Assembly: GCA_902571095.1 (NCBI GenBank)
Contig: CACGAV010000002.1
Span: 1 to 64,000 of the forward strand
Source of the DNA: an uncultured Pelagibacteraceae bacterium
GTDB lineage: Bacteria > Pseudomonadota > Alphaproteobacteria > Pelagibacterales > Pelagibacteraceae
Length of the DNA stretch: 64,000 bases
Reading direction: 5' to 3'
In this document: positions 38,263 to 47,174 of the stretch, one piece after another
Layout of the letters: each line of letters starts with the position of its first letter
Position numbering within the stretch: position 1 is the first letter of the stretch
Notes under the pieces: model-generated
What the model saw: only the letters and a program-made list of their open reading frames with translations
Databases searched by the model: none
What the model was told of the DNA's origin: nothing
Position numbers and translations under genes: made by a program

Positions 38263-39378
38263 ATGCAATTCCAAATCAAGCGCGATAAGTTACTCAAATC
38301 TCTTTCGGTAGCACACAGTATAATTGAAAGGAAAAATACTCTTCCAATTCTTGCCAATGTTTTAATGGAAGTTAAAAATAATACTCTAAGTATAGTAGCT
38401 ACAGATTTAGATATTATATTTCGTGATGAAATATCCGAATTGTCAATTGATCAGGAAGGAAGCACAACAACATCTGCAACAGTTCTATACGATCTTTTAC
38501 GAAAAATTCCATCAAATATTGATATTTCTTTTAATTTGCAAAATGAAAATAAACTTAAAATTTTAGCAAAAAACTCAAAATTTAATCTTTTATGCCTTCC
38601 GGTAGATAACTTTCCAAATTTTGCAGAAGAAATAAAATCAAACCCATTTCAAATAGAAGCAAGCAAATTATTAACACTTCTAAATAAAACAAAAATATCA
38701 ATGTCTAACGATGATACCAGACACTATTTAAATGGAATTTTTATGCATATTACTGCTTCTAATAAAAACTCTTATCTGACAGGTGTGGCTACTGATACGC
38801 ACAGACTGTCTTCAAGTAGTCTACCGGTAGATGACATAAAAAATTTTAAGCCATTTATACTACCAAAAAAAACAGTTTTTCAGTTATGTAATCTTCTACA
38901 AGACAGTAATGAAAAAGTTGAATTATTTACTGGCGAAAACAAGATACAATTTAAAATTGGAAACTCTAAAATCATTTCTAAGGTTATTGATGGAAAGTTT
39001 CCAGAATATGAAAAAGTTGTACCTAAGAGCAATAATAAAATTTTAGATGTTAATGTTGAAGATTTTATTAATTGTATTGAGAGAGTAATAACTGTTTCAA
39101 TTGATAGAAAAGAAGGTGTGAAAGTTACCTTAGAAAAAGAAAATATACAGCTTTTTGTGAACAGTTCATCTTCAGGAGAAGGCAAGGAGACAATGCCTGC
39201 AAAATATAATTCTGAAAGTTTTACAATAAGTTTTAATGCAAGGTATTTATTAGACATCGCTTCTGAAATTGTGGACAAAAGATTGATAATGAATTTAAAT
39301 GATGCTGTATCACCGGTTCTCATTCAAGATAATTCAGATAAACAGAGTTATTATGTAATAATGCCGATGAAAATTTAA
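38263..39378 (+). CDS. dnaN: DNA polymerase III beta subunit (sliding clamp)
   Basis: DnaN forms the ring-shaped dimer that tethers polymerase to DNA. The 371-residue product has the three-domain clamp pattern with KSLSVAHSIIERKNTLPILANVLMEV near the N-terminus, KTKISMSNDDTRHYLNGIFM at the second domain and the C-terminal SYYVIMPMKI, typical of clamps. It starts 1 bp after dnaA. recF, next in line in many bacteria, is absent and gyrB follows after 132 bp. Confidence 0.97.
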   Translation: MQFQIKRDKLLKSLSVAHSIIERKNTLPILANVLMEVKNNTLSIVATDLDIIFRDEISELSIDQEGSTTTSATVLYDLLRKIPSNIDISFNLQNENKLKILAKNSKFNLLCLPVDNFPNFAEEIKSNPFQIEASKLLTLLNKTKISMSNDDTRHYLNGIFMHITASNKNSYLTGVATDTHRLSSSSLPVDDIKNFKPFILPKKTVFQLCNLLQDSNEKVELFTGENKIQFKIGNSKIISKVIDGKFPEYEKVVPKSNNKILDVNVEDFINCIERVITVSIDRKEGVKVTLEKENIQLFVNSSSSGEGKETMPAKYNSESFTISFNARYLLDIASEIVDKRLIMNLNDAVSPVLIQDNSDKQSYYVIMPMKI

Positions 39379-39485
39379 AATTTTTTCTTTTTATAAAATA
39401 AAATTATTTTATCTTCTATTATCCTTACAGAGCAATGATAATACGCTCATCTTCACTGGAATGATTTTATCTAATTGTAAAAAAA

Positions 39486-39494
39486 TGATATACT
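39486..39494 (+). promoter_or_regulatory. Extended -10 element in front of gyrB
   Basis: TGATATACT (39486-39494) matches the extended -10 form TGNTATAAT with one base off. It lies 16 bp upstream of the gyrB ATG. No good -35 is seen at the right distance, as expected of extended -10 promoters. Confidence 0.4.
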
Positions 39495-39510
39495 TGATTT
39501 CTTTTTAAAA

Positions 39511-41580
39511 ATGACAACTACTCAAAAAAACTCAAATTTACAAAATTATAAAGCTGATTCCATCAAAGTGCTTAAGGGATTAGAGGCAGTTCGCAAAAGA
39601 CCAGGCATGTATATTGGTGACACAGACGATGGGTCTGGACTGCACCACATGGTTTTCGAAGTGGTAGATAACTCTATAGATGAAGCTATCGTTGGTTTCT
39701 GCAAAAATATAAGCGTTACAATTCATAAAGATAACTTTGTAACAGTAGAAGATGATGGTAGAGGTATTCCTGTTGATATCCATAAAGGTGAAAAAAAATC
39801 TGCTGCCGAGGTAATAATGACCCAGCTTCATGCAGGGGGAAAATTTGATCAAAACTCTTATAAAGTTTCCGGGGGTCTGCACGGTGTAGGTGTTTCTGTA
39901 GTAAACGCCTTATCTGAAAAACTTGAATTAACGATTTTTAGAGATGAAAAAGAGCATTCTATATCTTTCAAAAACGGCAAAGCTATTAATCCAATTAAAA
40001 TTGTAAAAAAAACAAAGCAATCAGGTACAAAAATAAAGTTTCTTCCTTCAAAAGAAATTTTTTCAAACATAAAATTCAGCATAGCAATTCTTCAAAAAAA
40101 AATGAGAGAATTAGCATTTTTAAACAAAGGTTTAAAAATTAATTTAATCGACGAAACTCATGCTAAGCAAAAAGTTTATGAGCACAAATATGACGGGGGA
40201 GTTAGTGAATTTGTAATTTTTTTAGATCAAAAAAAATCTTTATTAGAAAACAAAAATGAAAAAGCTACTTTTAAAAAACCAATATATTTGAAGGGTGAAA
40301 AAAAAGGGATAGTTGTAGAATGTTCGTTTCAATGGAATGCAGGATTTTCCGAAGAGGTTATGGCCTTTACAAATAACATACACCAACGTGATGGAGGAAC
40401 ACATCTTTTAGGTTTCAGAAGTGGATTAACAAGAATTATAAATAAGTATGCGACAGAAAAAAATTTAAATAAAAAAAATAAAGTAACTATTGGTGGTGAA
40501 GATATTAAAGAGGGATTGACTGCAATCTTATCCGTAAAAATGCCTGATCCAAAATTCTCTTCACAAACTAAAGATAAGCTAGTTTCGTCAGAGATTAGGA
40601 ACATAGTTGAGTCAATCGTCACAGATAAAGTAACAGTTTGGTTTGATCAAAATCCATCTATTGTAAGAGTGATTTTAGAAAAAGTTTTACAAGCAGCAAT
40701 AGCAAGGGATTTGGCCAGAAAAGCAAGAGATAGCGTTAGAAGAAAAGGAGCACTTGAGCTCTCAGGTCTTCCTGGAAAATTAGCTGATTGTCAAATTTCA
40801 AATATGGAAGGAACTGAATTATTTATTGTAGAGGGTGATTCAGCGGGAGGTTCGGCTAAACAAGGCAGGAAAAGAGAATATCAAGCAGTTCTTCCTTTAA
40901 GAGGAAAAATTTTAAATACATATGTCAATGAGAATAAAAAAAGAAATGGGGCTAACGGAAATAACGAGAATAAGACTTTATCGAAAATGATGTCTTCAAA
41001 TGAGATTGTAACTTTAATAAATGCACTTGGTACTGGATCAACAAATTTTAATATTGAGGATTTAAGATATGAAAAAATTATTATAATGACCGATGCAGAT
41101 GTAGATGGTTCTCACATAAGGACTTTATTATTAACTTTTTTTAATAATAAACCATTTAATGAGCTAATTGAAAAGGGTCACTTATATTTAGCCCAGCCAC
41201 CTTTATTTAAAATTACGAGAGGAGCCAAGATTACGTATATTAAGAATGAAAAAGATTTGGAAAAATATATTTTAAAATCAAAAGAAAATAACATTAAAAA
41301 ATTAAAAAAAAATGATTTAGAAAAATTTATTAATGAAGAAAGACAAAAATTGAATATTCAAAGATTTAAAGGTTTAGGAGAAATGAACCCAGAAGAACTT
41401 TGGGAAACAACTCTTGATCCAGATAATAGGACATTGCTCAGAGTAGAATATTCCAAGGGCACAAAAGAAAAATCAAAAGAAGATCAAAATATTATAAAAA
41501 TTCTAATGGGTGATGAAGTTGCTCCAAGAAAAGATTTTATTACTGAAAAAGCCTTAGAAGTAGAAAATTTAGATATTTAA
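39511..41580 (+). CDS. gyrB: DNA gyrase subunit B
   Basis: GyrB supplies the ATPase and TOPRIM parts of DNA gyrase, which introduces negative supercoils. The 689-residue protein has the GHKL ATPase motifs (VVDNSIDEA, VEDDGRGIPVDIH, SGGLHGVGVSVVNALS) and the TOPRIM motifs EGDSAGGSAKQGRKREYQAVLPLRGKI and DADVDGSHIRTLLLTFF. The C-terminus has RFKGLGEMNPEELWETT. It lacks the extra domain of about 165 residues found in E. coli GyrB, as do most bacteria. GyrB rather than ParE is supported by position beside dnaN and by the QRFKGLGEMN form. regB follows 5 bp later. Confidence 0.96.
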   Translation: MTTTQKNSNLQNYKADSIKVLKGLEAVRKRPGMYIGDTDDGSGLHHMVFEVVDNSIDEAIVGFCKNISVTIHKDNFVTVEDDGRGIPVDIHKGEKKSAAEVIMTQLHAGGKFDQNSYKVSGGLHGVGVSVVNALSEKLELTIFRDEKEHSISFKNGKAINPIKIVKKTKQSGTKIKFLPSKEIFSNIKFSIAILQKKMRELAFLNKGLKINLIDETHAKQKVYEHKYDGGVSEFVIFLDQKKSLLENKNEKATFKKPIYLKGEKKGIVVECSFQWNAGFSEEVMAFTNNIHQRDGGTHLLGFRSGLTRIINKYATEKNLNKKNKVTIGGEDIKEGLTAILSVKMPDPKFSSQTKDKLVSSEIRNIVESIVTDKVTVWFDQNPSIVRVILEKVLQAAIARDLARKARDSVRRKGALELSGLPGKLADCQISNMEGTELFIVEGDSAGGSAKQGRKREYQAVLPLRGKILNTYVNENKKRNGANGNNENKTLSKMMSSNEIVTLINALGTGSTNFNIEDLRYEKIIIMTDADVDGSHIRTLLLTFFNNKPFNELIEKGHLYLAQPPLFKITRGAKITYIKNEKDLEKYILKSKENNIKKLKKNDLEKFINEERQKLNIQRFKGLGEMNPEELWETTLDPDNRTLLRVEYSKGTKEKSKEDQNIIKILMGDEVAPRKDFITEKALEVENLDI

Positions 41581-41585
41581 ACTCA

Positions 41586-42863
41586 ATGAAATTATCAGAT
41601 CTTCTTAAATATGAGGAGGATTTACGCTTAGAAAAAAAAACAGTTATTATTCTTCGTTGGATTGCTCTAATAGGACAATTAATAACAATTTATTTAGTAC
41701 ACTTCTTATTTAATTTTCAACTTCCACTAATTTATTGCTCTTTAACAATCTTCTTCGGCGGTTTAACAAATATCTTTATACAATTTAATTTTAAAAACAA
41801 TCAACTAAACAATATAGAATCAACAATTCTTTTATTTTATGATGTGTTACAATTATCTGTTCTTTTATATTTAACTGGTGGTGTAACAAATCCCTTTATA
41901 GTTTTTTTAATAGTACCAGCGATCGTTTCTTCAACTTTACTAAACCTTTCAAGTACAATTTTTTTATCAATAATTACTGGAATTTCATTGATACTATTAA
42001 CCTTTAATTACTATCCATTACCTCATCCGGGAGATTTACATTTTCATGTTCCAAATTATTATATTTACTCCGTACCTTCAGCTTTAATGATTGCTTTGAT
42101 TTTTTTAAATTATTTTGGTTTTCGTTTTGGATATGAGGCAAGAAGAAGAGGAAATGCACTAAATAAACTTGAAAGTGTTTTGTCTAAGGAACAAGAACTA
42201 GACTCAATCGGTCATCAAGCTGCTGCAGCTGCCCATTCCTTAGGTACACCACTTTCGACTATAACCGTAATAGCAAAAGAACTCAGGAAAGAAATAAAAG
42301 AAAATTCTAAATTTTCTGAGGATGTAGATACTCTGATAATCGAAGTAAAAAAATGTGGCGATATACTTAAAAAGTTATCGCGGAGAGAAATCGTTAGTGA
42401 TGAATATGTCAAGAATGTAACAATGTATAATCTGCTTTATGAGATTACCGAGTCTTTCAAAGAAATTTCTAAAAAAGATATTATTTTAAATAAAAACAAT
42501 TTAGCCGAAAGTATTCCAACAAAAAGGTCAGCCGAAATAACATATGGCTTAAGAAATTTTATAGGTAACGCTGTAAAATATTCTAAGTCAAAAGTTAATG
42601 TCGATTTAAAAACATATAATGATGAAATAAAAATAGAAATTTCTGACGATGGCCCAGGTTTTCCAGCTGATATATTAAATATTATTGGGGAGCCCTATAT
42701 TTCGACAAAATCAAAAAAATTAAAATTTAAGGCTGGTTTGGGTCTAGGGACTTTTATAGGCAAGACTCTATTAGAAAGAAAAAAAGCTAAAATAGAATTT
42801 ACCAACCTTAATAAATCTGGCGCGCAAGTTGAAATTTCTTGGAAAAAAAATGATCTGATTTAA
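41586..42863 (+). CDS. regB: Redox sensor histidine kinase RegB (PrrB/ActS type)
   Basis: RegB autophosphorylates under reducing conditions and passes phosphate to RegA, the global redox regulator of respiration, carbon and nitrogen metabolism in alphaproteobacteria. About six helices fill residues 20-180. The loop GGVTNPF (98-104) matches the RegB quinone-binding heptapeptide GGVNNPF, with one change. The H-box is AAAAAHSLGTPLSTI with His217, and the redox-active Cys of RegB corresponds to Cys257 (VKKCGDILKKLS). The ATPase part has FIGNAVKYS and DDGPGFP. It sits 5 bp after gyrB; its regulator lies 4.3 kb away, beyond the polyamine operon. Confidence 0.93.
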   Translation: MKLSDLLKYEEDLRLEKKTVIILRWIALIGQLITIYLVHFLFNFQLPLIYCSLTIFFGGLTNIFIQFNFKNNQLNNIESTILLFYDVLQLSVLLYLTGGVTNPFIVFLIVPAIVSSTLLNLSSTIFLSIITGISLILLTFNYYPLPHPGDLHFHVPNYYIYSVPSALMIALIFLNYFGFRFGYEARRRGNALNKLESVLSKEQELDSIGHQAAAAAHSLGTPLSTITVIAKELRKEIKENSKFSEDVDTLIIEVKKCGDILKKLSRREIVSDEYVKNVTMYNLLYEITESFKEISKKDIILNKNNLAESIPTKRSAEITYGLRNFIGNAVKYSKSKVNVDLKTYNDEIKIEISDDGPGFPADILNIIGEPYISTKSKKLKFKAGLGLGTFIGKTLLERKKAKIEFTNLNKSGAQVEISWKKNDLI

Positions 42864-42868
42864 ATTTT

Positions 42869-43921
42869 TTATTTTGGTTGTTGCTGAGTCATACAATGTA
42901 TGGTTCCAAATCCCCAAACTAAAACTGAGCAATCTATTGGAATAATTTTTCTATTTTTAAAATGTTTTTTGAATATTTTTAAAACAATCTTATCCCTAGG
43001 ATCTTTGAAAATTGGAACTAATACAATTTTATTTGCAATATAAAAATTCAAGTAGCTTGCAGGAACTCTTACTCCTTCAATAATTTTTACTGACGGCATA
43101 GGCAAATAAATAATTTTAATTTTTTTATCTTCTTCTTTTTTAAATCTCTTAATTATTTTAATATTTTCTTCTAAATTTTTATAGTTTTTATCTTTTTTGT
43201 TTTTTTCTCTTGCAATGAATATTTTGTTTTTTTCTATAAATCTTGCAATATCATCAACATGCCCATGTGTATCATCTCCAAAAATTCCCTTGTTTAACCA
43301 TATGATTTTTTTAATACCCAGATATTTGTTAAATATTTTAAAGTAATCAGATTTGCAAAAACCTTTGTTCCTTTGTTGAAATTTGCTAAGTAAACATTGT
43401 CTTGTTGTTAATAGATAGCCAGTACCATTTACATCTATAGATCCTCCCTCAAGGCAAATCTTTTTGTTTTTATATTTTGGATTTAATAGTTTTGCCTGTG
43501 TGATTTTTTTAACCCTTATAAATGCTTTATTGTCTTTCTTAAAATTCCTGTACTTCGCCCAGGCATTGAACTCCCAATTAGTAAGCAAATTTTTATTTTT
43601 GTTATTTTTTACAAATATGGGCAAAAAATCTCTAGTCCAGGCTCTGTCAGTTTTACAAACTATAAATCTAATATTTTTTATTTTACTTCCAAGAAGACCT
43701 AATAAAAAAGTTGCTTTTCTTTTTGTGGATTTATCTTTAATTAAAATATTTACATATTGAACTTTTGATAATTCAGTTACTATTTTCCCAAATACCATTG
43801 GAATTTCATTGAATTTACCAGGCCAATCTTCTTTGTTGTGGGGCCAAGCTATCCATGTAGATTTTTGATTTTCCCACTCTGCAGGCATCCTATAAATGCC
43901 TTTATTTGCTATTTTAGGCAT
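42869..43921 (-). CDS. aguA: Agmatine deiminase family protein (AguA-like)
   Basis: Agmatine deiminase converts agmatine to N-carbamoylputrescine and ammonia. The 350-residue protein is a pentein-fold guanidine hydrolase: opening PAEWENQKSTWIAWPHNKEDWPG, the Glu-Gly-Gly motif CLEGGSIDVNG, DDTHGHVDDIARF with the catalytic His and Asp residues, and the nucleophile Cys343 in GTIHCMTQQQPK at the very C-terminus. The next gene upstream encodes the amidase that would take its product, which supports agmatine (or a guanidino-polyamine) over peptidyl-arginine as substrate. It is the last gene of the polyamine operon and overlaps the amidase gene by 8 bp. Confidence 0.9.
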   Translation of the reverse strand: MPKIANKGIYRMPAEWENQKSTWIAWPHNKEDWPGKFNEIPMVFGKIVTELSKVQYVNILIKDKSTKRKATFLLGLLGSKIKNIRFIVCKTDRAWTRDFLPIFVKNNKNKNLLTNWEFNAWAKYRNFKKDNKAFIRVKKITQAKLLNPKYKNKKICLEGGSIDVNGTGYLLTTRQCLLSKFQQRNKGFCKSDYFKIFNKYLGIKKIIWLNKGIFGDDTHGHVDDIARFIEKNKIFIAREKNKKDKNYKNLEENIKIIKRFKKEEDKKIKIIYLPMPSVKIIEGVRVPASYLNFYIANKIVLVPIFKDPRDKIVLKIFKKHFKNRKIIPIDCSVLVWGFGTIHCMTQQQPK

Positions 43922-44789
43922 CCCTAGGGTTGTTTAATATACCTTTGTAATAGTCAATCCGCCTGTCTCTAAAGAAAGGCCAGTGTCGTCTTACACTTTC
44001 AACTTTTTTAAAATCAATATCGCAAATAACAGTTTTTTCTCCAAGCTTAGCCTTAGCAATTATATTACCACTTGGATCAAAAACAATTGTGTGGCCCCAA
44101 AATTCTAACTTTTTAGAACCCTGTTTTTCAATACCGACCCTGTTGACAGCAGCAACATAAACACCATTTGCAATTGCGTGGGATCTTTGCACCGATATCC
44201 ATGAATTAAGTTGAGTTTTTCCAAACTTTTTCTTTTCTTTTGGGTGCCATCCAATAGCCGTAGGATAGAAAAGTATTTCTGCTCCTTGTAAAGATGTAAG
44301 TCTGGCTGCTTCTGGAAACCATTGATCCCAACAAATTAAAGTGCCTAGTTTTCCATAATTAGTTTTAAATGACTTAAATCCAAGATCTCCAGGTGTAAAA
44401 TAGAATTTTTCATAATATTGTGGATCATCTGGTATATGCATTTTTCTGTATTTACCGATAATTTTACCCTTTTCGTTTATTAAAATACAACTGTTATGAT
44501 AAATGCCCGATGTTTTTTTTTCGAACATTGGCATAATTATAATTATTTTTAATTCTTTGGCTAAAGAACAAAAAATATCAGTTGTTATTCCTGGAATTTT
44601 TTCAGCTAAATTAAAATTGGAATGTTTTTCTTGCTGGCAAAAATAATTTGATAAAAATAGTTCTGGCAAACATACAACTTTTGCTTTTTTTTTGTATGCT
44701 TGCTTAATTCTTCTTATAGCAGAATTTATGTTTTTTTGTCTGTCAGATGACATACTCATCTGTATTAAAGCTATTCGGGTTTTTGCCAT
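43914..44789 (-). CDS. aguB: N-carbamoylputrescine amidase (nitrilase family, AguB-like)
   Basis: This carbon-nitrogen hydrolase would convert N-carbamoylputrescine to putrescine, carbon dioxide and ammonia. The catalytic triad of the nitrilase fold is clear: Glu43 (CLPELFL), Lys116 (GKYRKMHIPDD) and Cys153 (GTLICWDQWFPEAARL). HIPDDPQYYEKFYFTPGD is typical of the plant and bacterial carbamoylputrescine amidases. I set the start at ATG 44789 (MAKTRIALIQMSMS), giving 291 residues, the family length; a longer frame to 44864 would overlap the upstream gene. It is followed by the deiminase gene with an 8 bp overlap. Confidence 0.9.
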   Translation of the reverse strand: MAKTRIALIQMSMSSDRQKNINSAIRRIKQAYKKKAKVVCLPELFLSNYFCQQEKHSNFNLAEKIPGITTDIFCSLAKELKIIIIMPMFEKKTSGIYHNSCILINEKGKIIGKYRKMHIPDDPQYYEKFYFTPGDLGFKSFKTNYGKLGTLICWDQWFPEAARLTSLQGAEILFYPTAIGWHPKEKKKFGKTQLNSWISVQRSHAIANGVYVAAVNRVGIEKQGSKKLEFWGHTIVFDPSGNIIAKAKLGEKTVICDIDFKKVESVRRHWPFFRDRRIDYYKGILNNPRDA

Positions 44790-44793
44790 TTTA

Positions 44794-45837
44794 TTAAAAT
44801 AATTTTTGGAAATTTCTTCTTTCTCTAGTTTTCCAATTTTCGCGGTGATATGCATCACTAGCAATTAAAGGAAGTACGCTAGTTGCTTCAGCAAATACCA
44901 TTTGTTCTTTGGTAGTATCTACTTTACCCCAGGAACTTGCTTCTTTTAATGTAGAACTGCTACATGCTCCATCCCTAGTATCAGCTACTGTGATTTGTAT
45001 TGCATATTTGTGCATATCAACTTTTTTTCCTAAAAGTTCTGCACAAACAACTGTATCTTGAACAAAATTTTTTGGAACACCTCCTCCAACCATAAATAAT
45101 CCTGAATTTTTCGATTTTAGTTTGATTTCAGTAAGTTCTCTAAATTCTCTTACAGAGTCAATCGTGATATATTTTTTAGGATTTTGTTCCTGATGCATGA
45201 CAAGGCCAAATCCCGCAGAGCTGTCAGTAAATGCAGGGCAAAATATAGGCACATTATAGTCATAGGCTAATTCTATTAAAGAATTTTTCTTTTTTGCGTT
45301 TTTCTTTAAATATTTTCCAATTTCTTTAATAAATTCTCTAGAGGTATACGATTTTGGGGTTAAATTATTTGCAATCTCACATATTGTCTTATCACATACT
45401 TGTAATTGTTCTTCATCAATGTAGGTATCATATATCCTGTCTATATAATTTTCTCGTAAAACCTTATCATCTTGAAACTGATTTCCTTGATAATGTTTAA
45501 AGCCCAAAGCTTCAAAAAAATCCATATCAATAATCGAAGCTCCTGTTGCTACAATTGCATCAACCATATTGAATTTAATCAAATCTGAGTAGAGTTTCAT
45601 ACAACCCGCAGCAGATGTAGATCCTGCAATCGTGAGGAATATTGCACAATCCTTATCTTTTATCATTTCGTTATAAATTTCTGCAGCTTTAGCAGTGTCT
45701 CTTGAGGTAAAAGACATTTTTTTCATAGACTCAATAATTTTTCTTGAGTCAAAAGAGGTGATGTCGATGTGCTGAATTTCTGATTTTAATAATGATTTTT
45801 TATTATGTCCAATTGTCGGATCATTTTTTTTATTCAT
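44794..45837 (-). CDS. Deoxyhypusine synthase-like enzyme (probable homospermidine-type synthase)
   Basis: The 347-residue protein is a clear member of the deoxyhypusine synthase family, with LTIAGSTSAAGCMKLYSDLI, DAIVATGASIIDMDF, GGGVPKNF, and the active-site loop SSWGKVD in which Lys305 corresponds to the catalytic Lys that forms the imine with the aminobutyl group. Bacteria have no eIF5A, so the substrate is not that protein. Bacterial members instead transfer an aminobutyl group to a diamine, giving homospermidine, or to agmatine, giving a bis-guanidino form. Which is true here is not visible, but the position between a decarboxylase and the agmatine-processing pair points to a polyamine product. 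Confidence 0.85.
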   Translation of the reverse strand: MNKKNDPTIGHNKKSLLKSEIQHIDITSFDSRKIIESMKKMSFTSRDTAKAAEIYNEMIKDKDCAIFLTIAGSTSAAGCMKLYSDLIKFNMVDAIVATGASIIDMDFFEALGFKHYQGNQFQDDKVLRENYIDRIYDTYIDEEQLQVCDKTICEIANNLTPKSYTSREFIKEIGKYLKKNAKKKNSLIELAYDYNVPIFCPAFTDSSAGFGLVMHQEQNPKKYITIDSVREFRELTEIKLKSKNSGLFMVGGGVPKNFVQDTVVCAELLGKKVDMHKYAIQITVADTRDGACSSSTLKEASSWGKVDTTKEQMVFAEATSVLPLIASDAYHRENWKTRERRNFQKLF

Positions 45838-47015
45838 TACGCTACTAGGTAATCAACTTTTTTGTCTCGATCGTACATTGACAGAATAGGTTTGTCATTT
45901 ACTTGATAGATGTCATCAGAATAAAAGCCATTAAACTTTGTTCTAAAAGTTGTACCATAGGCCCCAAGTTGTCCTAATTCAATATAATCTCCTTCCCTAA
46001 TATTATTAGGTAAGAAAAAAGGCCCCTTCATATAATCTAAACTATCACATGTAGGACCATAAAAATTAAATGCCGTTAATTTTTTTGAAACTACCCGCCC
46101 ACTTGTTATCATCTTAGATGGTAAAACAAAATTTGGAACCCCAGCATCAAATAAAGACCCATATGTGCCATCGTTTATGTAAAGTTTTTGTTTTTTCTTT
46201 AATAAAATTTTAACTATAGTTGACCCTGCTTCTGCTACAATTGCTCTTCCAGGTTCACAAAAAATTTCTGGAGTTTTCTCTAGTTTAAGTTTGTTCAACC
46301 CTTTTTTGATTTCATTTAAGTAATTTTCTAAAGGCTCAGGAGTTAGGTCTGGATAAATAGATGGAAATCCTCCGCCAATATTAATAACGTCTGGGACAAT
46401 TTTAGTTTTTCTAATAATATTTCCAACTTCTTCTATGCCTTTTGAAAAGGAAATTTTATCCATACACTGGGAACCCACATGAAAACTTAAACCAACTTTT
46501 CTTCCATGTTCTTTTGATAATCTTAACAAACCTAATGCCTCACTAGACAACGCACCAAATTTTCTTGACAAATCGATTTCAGCATGTTCATTAGAAATTG
46601 CTACTCTTACGTATAAATTTAAATCTTTTGCATTTTTTGTTGACTCAAGAATTTTTGAAAGCTCCTCTTTAGTATCCAAAGCAAAATCTCTGACATTATA
46701 ATTAAAATATGCTTCTTTAATACTTTCTCTACTTTTAATAGTATGCATAAAATAAATTTTTACCTTACTATCAATCTTTCTAATTAATTTTACTTCATTA
46801 ATTGAAGCTACATCAAAGTTTTTGATTCCATTATTTATAATAATTTTAATAACTTTCTCGTTTGGATTTGTCTTTACAGCGTAAAGAACTTTTCCAGGAA
46901 AGTTATTTTTAAAAAATTCTACTGACTTTTTGATTGAATTCGGTCTAATACAATAGACCGGATGTTCTGGTTTTAAAGTGTTAACTAATTCGCTAACGCT
47001 ACCAAATTTTCGCAT
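45837..47015 (-). CDS. Fold III PLP-dependent decarboxylase (ornithine/lysine decarboxylase type)
   Basis: The 392-residue protein matches the alanine-racemase-fold decarboxylases. Lys48 in YAVKTNP is the pyridoxal phosphate Lys, with SFHVGSQ (178-184), GGGFPS (214-219) and CEPGRAIVAE (253-262) around the cofactor, and Cys323 in YGPTCDSLDYM supplied by the partner subunit. GPTCDSLD is the ornithine or lysine decarboxylase form, different from the GxxCES form of diaminopimelate decarboxylase. The product (putrescine or cadaverine) would feed the next gene. It starts the polyamine operon and its stop overlaps the next start by 1 bp. Substrate preference cannot be fixed by reading. Confidence 0.9.
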   Translation of the reverse strand: MRKFGSVSELVNTLKPEHPVYCIRPNSIKKSVEFFKNNFPGKVLYAVKTNPNEKVIKIIINNGIKNFDVASINEVKLIRKIDSKVKIYFMHTIKSRESIKEAYFNYNVRDFALDTKEELSKILESTKNAKDLNLYVRVAISNEHAEIDLSRKFGALSSEALGLLRLSKEHGRKVGLSFHVGSQCMDKISFSKGIEEVGNIIRKTKIVPDVINIGGGFPSIYPDLTPEPLENYLNEIKKGLNKLKLEKTPEIFCEPGRAIVAEAGSTIVKILLKKKQKLYINDGTYGSLFDAGVPNFVLPSKMITSGRVVSKKLTAFNFYGPTCDSLDYMKGPFFLPNNIREGDYIELGQLGAYGTTFRTKFNGFYSDDIYQVNDKPILSMYDRDKKVDYLVA

Positions 47016-47174
47016 ATTTTGTGTTTCCCCCGTTTAATTACACAAATAAGCTTCATAAAATTTAATAAAAAAAGCTTATATAATTTCGCTTTTAATGATT
47101 TTGACCCCCATGTAAAGAAAATAATGCATCAATGTCGCATTTCAAATAAGACAATCATCACTACATCAGTTAAT

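Noticed and set aside
38880-39323. 147-codon frame antisense to dnaN
   Set aside because: Antisense shadow of a conserved gene in AT-rich DNA; no ribosome site or homology evident.
39391-39415. AT-only hairpin (ATAAAAT/ATTTTAT) after dnaN as terminator
   Set aside because: The stem is made only of A and T and no T run follows, so it would not be stable enough to be called a terminator.
47079-47084. TATAAT in the regA/decarboxylase gap as a regA promoter
   Set aside because: No -35 with acceptable match at 15-19 bp upstream; kept only as a possibility.
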